From Amaranthus tricolor (taxonomy: Eukaryota > Streptophyta > Magnoliopsida > Caryophyllales > Amaranthaceae), in the NCBI RefSeq assembly GCF_026212465.1, contig NC_080050.1, forward strand, positions 32,297,570 to 32,361,569: a stretch of 64,000 nt of DNA. Reading direction: 5' to 3'. Numbering within the stretch: the first letter of the stretch is position 1; the number at the start of each line of letters is the position of its first letter. Below the pieces are notes generated by a model. It was given only the letters and a program-made list of their open reading frames with translations. It did not search any database and had not been told where the DNA came from. Shown piece after piece: positions 57,170 through 64,000 of this stretch. Position numbers and translations under genes: made by a program.

Positions 57170-60100
57170 TATAAATATAAATACTCTAGTAGTAATTTTA
57201 AACTCTTTGAAGTATTAGTATTCTAAAGAAGAATCTTGCTGACGAATAATTTCAGGGCGTTTGTTAATAAAAGTAGTAGATAATTTTAAATAGTAAATAA
57301 AAATATATTTTAAAGTTTAATTATGTATTACCTAATATAGCATAAAAGGAGTATAATTTATTTTATCTTAGATTTTATTTCTTTATTTACTTTTAATCAA
57401 ATACACTCCACAATTTTTTATCTTTGATTAGTAAGTTAGCCTAAAACTATCCATTAAATGAACATACTCTATTTTTCGCATTTAATAGAATAATAATAAT
57501 TTTGACAACTAATTATTGAATATCGGGTCTTGTCCTATTAATAGTCAAAGTAAGTATCGTCCTTTATAGATAAGTTCCTAAAATTAAATCTCACTTAGTA
57601 ATCTCTCTCCTTTCCTCAATTCATTCTATAATCAAAAATTTAATATAGCTTAGCGGCCAAAACTACCCTACACACATATGATTTATAGTTATTTTTACAA
57701 ATGTATAGAGTCATCAAAATATATGTGAGGCTTAGAGTTGAATCATAAAAAAAGGTTAATAGACTTTACAAATTTACGGAACATATTTACATTATCATAA
57801 AATTTGGTTTAATTGAAAATGATTTCATATTAAAAATATACTTGAATAATTTAAAGACAACTTAAAACTCACACCCTCATATCCTAAGTCCTAAACGAGT
57901 AAAAATATAACAATTATAAGAATAATGAATTAACTTTATTCATAATTAAAACTTAAAAGCGTTTATTTTGTATATTCACGACAAAAATTCAAATTTCACC
58001 ATCTGTATAAAATTAAATCTTCTTCTTTTCTTGTCTATATAGATTTATTCTTATATCAAAATTTTTTGAAAAATACTCCATAACTTTTACAAAAAGAGAG
58101 GGGGAGATTAAAAGAACGGAATAAGGAAGGTGGAAGCAACAAATATTGACCAAACCTCAAAACCCGTGAATTAATGATGAATCCCACCAACATCAACAAC
58201 ACTAGAAGAGCAATGCAAGTAAGCAAAGTGATTACTCATTCATAGTAATTCAAGTAGGGCATATTCAGTTTCTGCTGCAAAAAATAGAAATATCCACTAC
58301 ACTACACTTCATTGCAGCTCTTCAAGGCCCTCTCCATTAATTTCCGCCAGAATGCATTTGCATTTTACAAGGGTCCCTACACTTTTCTCTATTTCTATGT
58401 ATCTCTTGTGATCATTTTTATTTTAGATTATTTCAGTATAATTTACTTATTTACAATAAGATTTAATTGATTTTTTTTTTTTATCTCATTCACATAATTA
58501 ATTTCTCTTTAAGTATCATTTCCACATACAATTCAATCTATTTTCATTTAATATCACACTTATCACACGATAAAAAATATCACAACTTATATAATAGGAG
58601 TACTTCCTATATATCATCATTATCATCATTATAATTAGCCTATTATTTTTAAATATTTTTCTAGTTAAGTAAAAATTAATTCTTAGCTTTTTATAAGTGG
58701 TGATAATCTAATTTTTATTTTAAAATGCTGAGATTATAAGTTATAACATATTAGTTTTTTTTATGGTTAAACACATTAACGTTTTATAAATAGTTGTCTA
58801 ATTACTAACATTATTTTTCCAAACACTAATGTTTTTACATAAAGTACAGTTCCACCCCAATTAAACCACTTAACACTTCTTCAAATGGTACATCAAATAC
58901 ACCCTATAGCCTTAAAAATACTTAAAGCACTATTACAAATTCAGAATTCACAACCCTTGATTTAAATATGTATATTTTTAATGAAAAATGTTTAATACTT
59001 TTTCAATTAATTGTATAAAGCCAATAAAAATTAAAGAAAGTTCTTTTTAATAGAAGTTAAAGAGTTACTAAAGGTTTACTCCTAACTAAATGTAATCAAT
59101 TTTTATTGACTTCTATATCCATATTTTAAAGGAGTACAAAAATGTTAATACCTTCAAATTATACACTCTCTTCCTTCCTATAAATACTGATAGCATACTA
59201 TATTGCATAAAAATTAAAATATAATAAGAGCATTTAAATTAAGTACTCCTAATAATTTTAAATGAAAATTAAAATGTGCGAATAAGAATATAAGATAAGA
59301 TAGAGATGAAAATACTCTTATGAAAGAAAATTATAGAAAAATAAAAATAACAAATTAAAAAGGAAAATATGGTAACATTTTAGCCCATAGGGAGAGAGTA
59401 TAAAAATAGGAGTACTAGAAATATTTTAAAACCAAATGAAGGAATACTTGAAAAATATCAAAATGAAAGTTTAGATGTAGTCTAAGAAGAAAAGCTTTAG
59501 TATTACAAATAAAAATAATAATTAAATAAATTTACCCACATTGAATTTATACTTATAAACATTAATATTTAAGTTAGACATTTTATTTATGTTTTTTCTT
59601 TACATAGACTTCATATGTCTGATTATATTCGAGTTGAGGGGCTCATTAGAATGTTAAATCAAAATATTATAAACCGACTTCAAATGAAGCTTCTTTGTTA
59701 TTAAAGTACCAATAGTTTTATAGGTTTGATATATTTTAGCGGACAGATCAAACTATTGATTCAATTATTATCAATTTTTTCCTGTTACATATGTCAAGAT
59801 AATTTGAAAAATTATAAATAGGCAAACCAAGCAAATGAGCTGTATTTATCACTTTGAACAAAACGTACATAATAAAATTGAAGCTCCCTTCAAGAGAATG
59901 AGTTCAAAATGTACAAAGAAACACTTGGTGAAAAAAGAAAGCAAAAATTTTGAGGACCATTACCATTAATTAGTCCATTACCAAACAGTAGTGTAGTACT
60001 GTAGCTAAATGGTCCGTCATTTTTCTTTTTATTTGTAGTTTAAAAAAAAAAAAAAAGACCAAAATATGAAAAAAAAAATAACAATTTTCCTGAAAATGCT

Positions 60101-62340
60101 AAAATGATATCAATAAAAATTTTAAGTTGGTATGTAGAAAAATTTTACCTTAATGCAGATCTATTAAAAATTTACATAATTTAACTTTTTAAGACATTGG
60201 ATTTAATGACATTTTGCATTAGAAAGATGTAACTAATTCATATTTTTAATGTAATTATTGATTTTATTTAAAGTTTCACCGTAAAGTGATTTAACAACAC
60301 TTTATTTGGTCTTTAGTGACATATGTAATTGTCACTATAATCTATAGTAACATTTGTGAGAAATGTCACTAAATTCTTTGTCGTAAAAAAATTTAATGTG
60401 ATTTTTTAATATGCTGCTAAAAGGTCTAATAAATGTCACAAAATCCTCCATATATACTATTAGCAATTTGAAATAACAATATTTAAATTAAATGTCGCTA
60501 AATATATCCCAATAAAAGCAAATAATGTTGTAGTATTGTAGGATGTATTGAATAGTGAAAATGGTAAAAAAATTAGTGTAATTTTAAAAAGAAAATTTAT
60601 TAACAACTTACATGATCATACTTATTTTCTTTTTATCATTTTATTTTCTTCACAAAATTCATTATTGTAGTATAATCAAGGGTGGTAAGGAAGAGTTGTG
60701 TAAAAAGGAAAATATTTTTATGATCAAACTTTCATTAAAGTAACATACTGTATTTCATAAAAATTTTCCATACAAATCATTTTCATTATTATTATTTAAC
60801 ACAAATAACAATACTGGTCGTTGAACTTTTTGTTATTTTATTATTCAATCATTCAATGCAAATTGAAAGAACAAGGAGTAAGTTGCTAATGTTATCACAT
60901 TAATATTAAATTCATCCTACAAGCAAATCAGTAAATTTTACTCCCTCGGTTACTCTTTATTTATCGACTTTACATTTTCTCGTATTTCAACGCATATTTT
61001 AAGTCTTAATATCTCATAGTTAGCATAATAAAAAATTATAAAAATTATATATTAAAATTTTTTACATACAAATTTAATAAGATATTACGTAAATATATTT
61101 TGTCTCGAATATATACTTTAAATATCAAATTAAAATTTTTCTCTTATGAAGTGAAAATTTAAAATGGACAAAAAAAAAAACAGAAGAAGTAAATTTTGGA
61201 TTCAAAAAATGTAGATCACTATTTCTAATATTAAAAACATAATGAAATAATTTTATCTCTAAAACATAGAGAAAAATATCATAAAATCAAACCCTTAAAT
61301 AAAACTTGAAATATCTTTTTTGAAAAAATAAAACTCAACTTTAATACTCCAAAATTTGAGATTCTGAAATACAGTAATAAAAGGAGGTAATAATCATTAC
61401 CTAATAAACAAAGATAATAAACTAATGTAATTGTAATTGGAAACTCTATTTGGTATCTTTATGGCCATACTTGTAAACAAGTAAATAGTAGGTGATAATA
61501 AAAATTTGTATAACAAAAAACTTTTTGCCATTGAAATTCATTAGTATGAAAATATGAAATTTTTATTTTATTAAAATTTCACACTATAAATCATTCTCAA
61601 TACCACTAACAAACATTTATACATATCAATACAAATCCACTAAAACACTCTAGTTAATAATAAAATGGAAGCATTTGAATACTCTTGCTCTTTAAGAGAT
61701 TGCTATATTTTATTTATCTTTTTTATTTTTTCATTTTGCTCCAATTTACTTTTATAACATGTCATTTTTATTCTCGCATTCACACATTTAAATTCTCATT
61801 TAACATAATACACAAATCAGATCATACCATTTTTTTAATAGTTGTACAATATGTGTTAGAATTTTCTGGGGACGGAGAAAATAAGTCAATAAAACATCAA
61901 AAGCCCCTTAAAATTTTCATATTTTAAAAATAAGAAATAATGAATTAGGGTTTTGATGAACTAAAACTAAACCTTGATAATCTAAACTTACAACACCTGA
62001 AAAGAAATCTATTACTTGAAGTAACCAAGCCAGCAGGAAGAGATCTTTACTGCAAAAACAACAAAAGTCAACTATATCAAAATAATAAAAAATATTATTA
62101 ACAAGAAATAATAAGTAGAATCACATCACAATTAAGTCAATAGCCAAAAAAAAAAATTAATGGAAAATAATAGCAAAGAAAATACATACATATATAGTGA
62201 GAACAAAAGCAGATAAAAAACTCACAATAAATTTAAAGTCTTATTGTACATCCGTTTTTGCATATTTATAGCCTAAATTAAATAATTAAACTAAAAATAA
62301 AAAATGTAAATAAATATTTTAAAATTCCATTTTTTTTAAC
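57170..62340. other. AT-rich intergenic DNA, MITE relics, no protein gene
   Basis: No convincing reading frame on either strand. Two weaker MITE-like intervals are visible: about 59163-59400 (ends TACACTCTCTTCC and GGGAGAGAGTA) and about 60942-61195 (starts CTCCCTCGGTTACTC after TA, the usual Stowaway start; right end degraded). The rest is unassigned. On the minus strand, 61990-62060 reads like a short exon between a TTTTTGCAG acceptor and an AG/GTGTTG donor and could belong to the MIR394 primary transcript; this is a guess. Confidence 0.4.
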
Positions 62341-62400
62341 GATATATAGTTGTACACCTTGCATATGATCAGGATCACGAGATCAAGAGCGTTTTACAGA

Positions 62401-62520
62401 GAGAAGCCAAACAGAGCTCTATTGGCAGTATGCCCACCTCCCAAATATAAATAAATAAATAAAATAATGGTGATAAAGGGAGGTGGACAGAATGCCAAAG
62501 ATCTCTGTAAACTACCCTTT
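62401..62520 (-). ncRNA. MIR394: MIR394 precursor hairpin
   Basis: The minus strand at 62498-62479 reads TTGGCATTCTGTCCACCTCC, exactly the conserved 20-nt plant miR394. Downstream on the same strand, 62439-62420 reads AGGTGGGCATACTGCCAATA, the expected star strand, giving a near-complete duplex with a 2-nt 3' overhang. Outside the duplex the stem continues (ACAGAGATCT against AGAGCTCTGT). The loop is a short AT-rich stretch (TTATTTTATTTATTTATTTA region). Known role of the family: miR394 represses the F-box gene LCR (LEAF CURLING RESPONSIVENESS) and moves as a signal in the shoot meristem. Identity and fold are seen in the sequence; expression is inferred. Precursor ends are approximate. Confidence 0.95.
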
Positions 62521-62559
62521 GTGAAACCCCCATGAAAAAAGAGCACAGAAAGAATATTC

Positions 62560-62730
62560 ATGTTTTATTCATTATTATTATTATTATTCCCATAACAGAA
62601 AGAAAGGGAGGAAATATCAAATATGTAGAGAGATAGAGAGAAAGAAAGGAGAAAAGAAGAAGATGAAGAGTAGAGGAAAAGTAGGGTCACTTTGGCTGCT
62701 ATTTATGATAGTGGTGGGGAGGGGAGATTA
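62560..62730 (-). promoter_or_regulatory. Likely core promoter and leader of MIR394
   Basis: Reading the minus strand toward the hairpin, CATAAATAGCAGCC (about 62693-62706) is a plausible TATA box. It is followed by a long pyrimidine tract (CTTCATCTTCTTCTTTTCTC, then CTTTCTTTCTCTCTATCTC, ~62665-62620), the 'Y patch' type seen near plant transcription starts. This lies 120-200 bp upstream of the mature miRNA. A short ATT repeat (62573-62588) separates leader and hairpin. Confidence 0.45.
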
Positions 62731-64000
62731 ATAGACGAAGCTCTTTCACTTTACTAAGGGTTGTACATAACCGGATACGCCACTTTTCAAAATAATGAAT
62801 TTTGTGCATAAATTTAAAATAAAGCTAAAATATATTGATAAAATTTTAAAAAGTAGTTAATCAATAGCAAAATGAAAATGCCCTAAAAATTTGTGAGTTA
62901 TCTGTAATATATGTAAGATATTCGATCACATATATCCCTTTATAAATAAAAACGCTTAGAAAATTTGTTTACATTTCATATTAATTTAGTTTATACTTCT
63001 CATTTTTAAATTACAAAATATTTTAAAAAGAAAAATTAAAAATAAACAAGAATTTTTATTTTTATTTTTTGCCCCATGTACCTCTAATACAAAGAAATTA
63101 ACATTTATAACTATTAATCAATTTGATCAACCTATAAAATCAACTCAATTAATAACTATTTTTATGTCTCATTCAATTTGTCCTATTTTGCTAACAAGGA
63201 TCTATCGAAAGTCGCACAATTAGTGTTATCACTAATAATGATAAATTTGTATATGCAATCAAGCCCTCCAAATCTAAACCTAAATAAGAGCTACATAATA
63301 ACATTAAATAATAAAAAATATTATTATCGTTAAAGCCTATGTATTCACCAGTTTCTACTTTTCAATATAAATCTATTAATTTAAATTTATATTTCTAATT
63401 TATTTATAGAAATTCCATTATTTCAACGCCTTATACAATATTTTTCATATTCGTAACAAAAGCAAATGGTACAAATACAACTAGTCAACTACTAGCTTTC
63501 AACCAACAAGTCTAAATGAACCAAAAGTTTTAGGTGCTTCATTTGCTTTGGTAATTGGTACGAATAATTTGTAGGTAAATTTTTAATTAAACTTTAAAAC
63601 AAAATAGTAAACCTACAGTTTCTCATTTTGTCTAATCGCATCGTCAATCATATTTCTCAGGGACACAATGTTTGTGTCCACTATTTTCTTTAATCGTAAT
63701 TATTATGACTTCTTACATTATAGACTTTATATAAATAAATTATTTTTTTTAAATAAATCTTGATATGTACATTCCCTTGCTTTTTGTCGATCAATCAAGT
63801 ATTATTTTTTTTTTATGATTCCATGATATTTTAAAAGGCTGCCGTTTTTATTATCAAAAACTGTTATTTAATAATCGTGATTTGTAAATTACTATAAAAA
63901 GACAAACAGAATAATATTAAAATAAAAAAAATAAATTAAAATAACAAAACTTTCACCTTGTCACATCCTAACACATAAGGGTGATTTATCAACCTTACAA
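62731..64000. other. AT-rich DNA upstream of MIR394, no gene seen
   Basis: No protein frame, RNA gene or transposon end recognised. It may include distal promoter elements of the MIR394 locus. Confidence 0.4.

Noticed and set aside
61685..61927. 80-codon plus-strand frame near MIR394
   Set aside because: AT-rich chance frame with Phe/Ile/Tyr composition and no conserved feature.

Overview
This window is plant nuclear DNA from a eudicot. The genes are split by many GT-AG introns, non-coding DNA is very AT-rich, and LTR retrotransposons, miniature inverted-repeat elements (MITEs) and long ATT/AT microsatellites are everywhere. The gene families present (SKU5-similar multicopper-oxidase-like protein, Pus10, plant-type prolyl oligopeptidase, MIR394) are all land-plant nuclear genes. 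A Caryophyllales source (amaranth/chenopod type) is my inference from the feel of the prolyl oligopeptidase and repeat sequences. It is not proven here.

Layout. 1-3348: left-truncated LTR retrotransposon on the minus strand (partial gag-like frame, primer-binding site, 2.57 kb 5' LTR). 3349-7400: decayed sequence holding a tandem duplication with two dead LINE endonuclease fragments; the second copy is split by a solo LTR with a perfect 5-bp target duplication. 7400-12000: repeat-rich intergenic DNA with nested MITE-like elements. 12004-17121 (+): seven-exon SKU5-similar/pollen-type gene. 19137-27940 (+): fifteen-exon PUS10 pseudouridine synthase gene. 29108-36795 and 39258-47563 (-): two complete twelve-exon prolyl oligopeptidase genes in tandem, with nearly identical exon lengths, separated by an internally deleted copia-type element. 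47789-48451: large-TIR foldback element. About 50.1-51.4 kb: LTR-like remnant. 51394-55742: Mutator-like element (MULE) with 121-bp TIRs and a perfect 9-bp target duplication but a broken transposase. 55.8-62.3 kb: AT-rich DNA with MITEs and no protein gene seen. About 62.4-62.5 kb (-): MIR394 hairpin carrying an exact miR394 sequence. 62.7-64.0 kb: no gene seen.

The four protein genes are not an obvious pathway. The structural relation is the POP pair: a recent-enough segmental duplication that exon lengths match in ten of twelve exons, while the second copy has changes beside the catalytic serine and histidine. The least expected items are the MIR394 locus, which no protein-coding scan would show, and the recurrence of CpG-rich short-word modules at the same promoter-proximal position in four LTR-like sequences.

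Exon boundaries were worked out by eye from GT/AG sites, reading-frame continuity and family conservation. No alignment or expression evidence was available.
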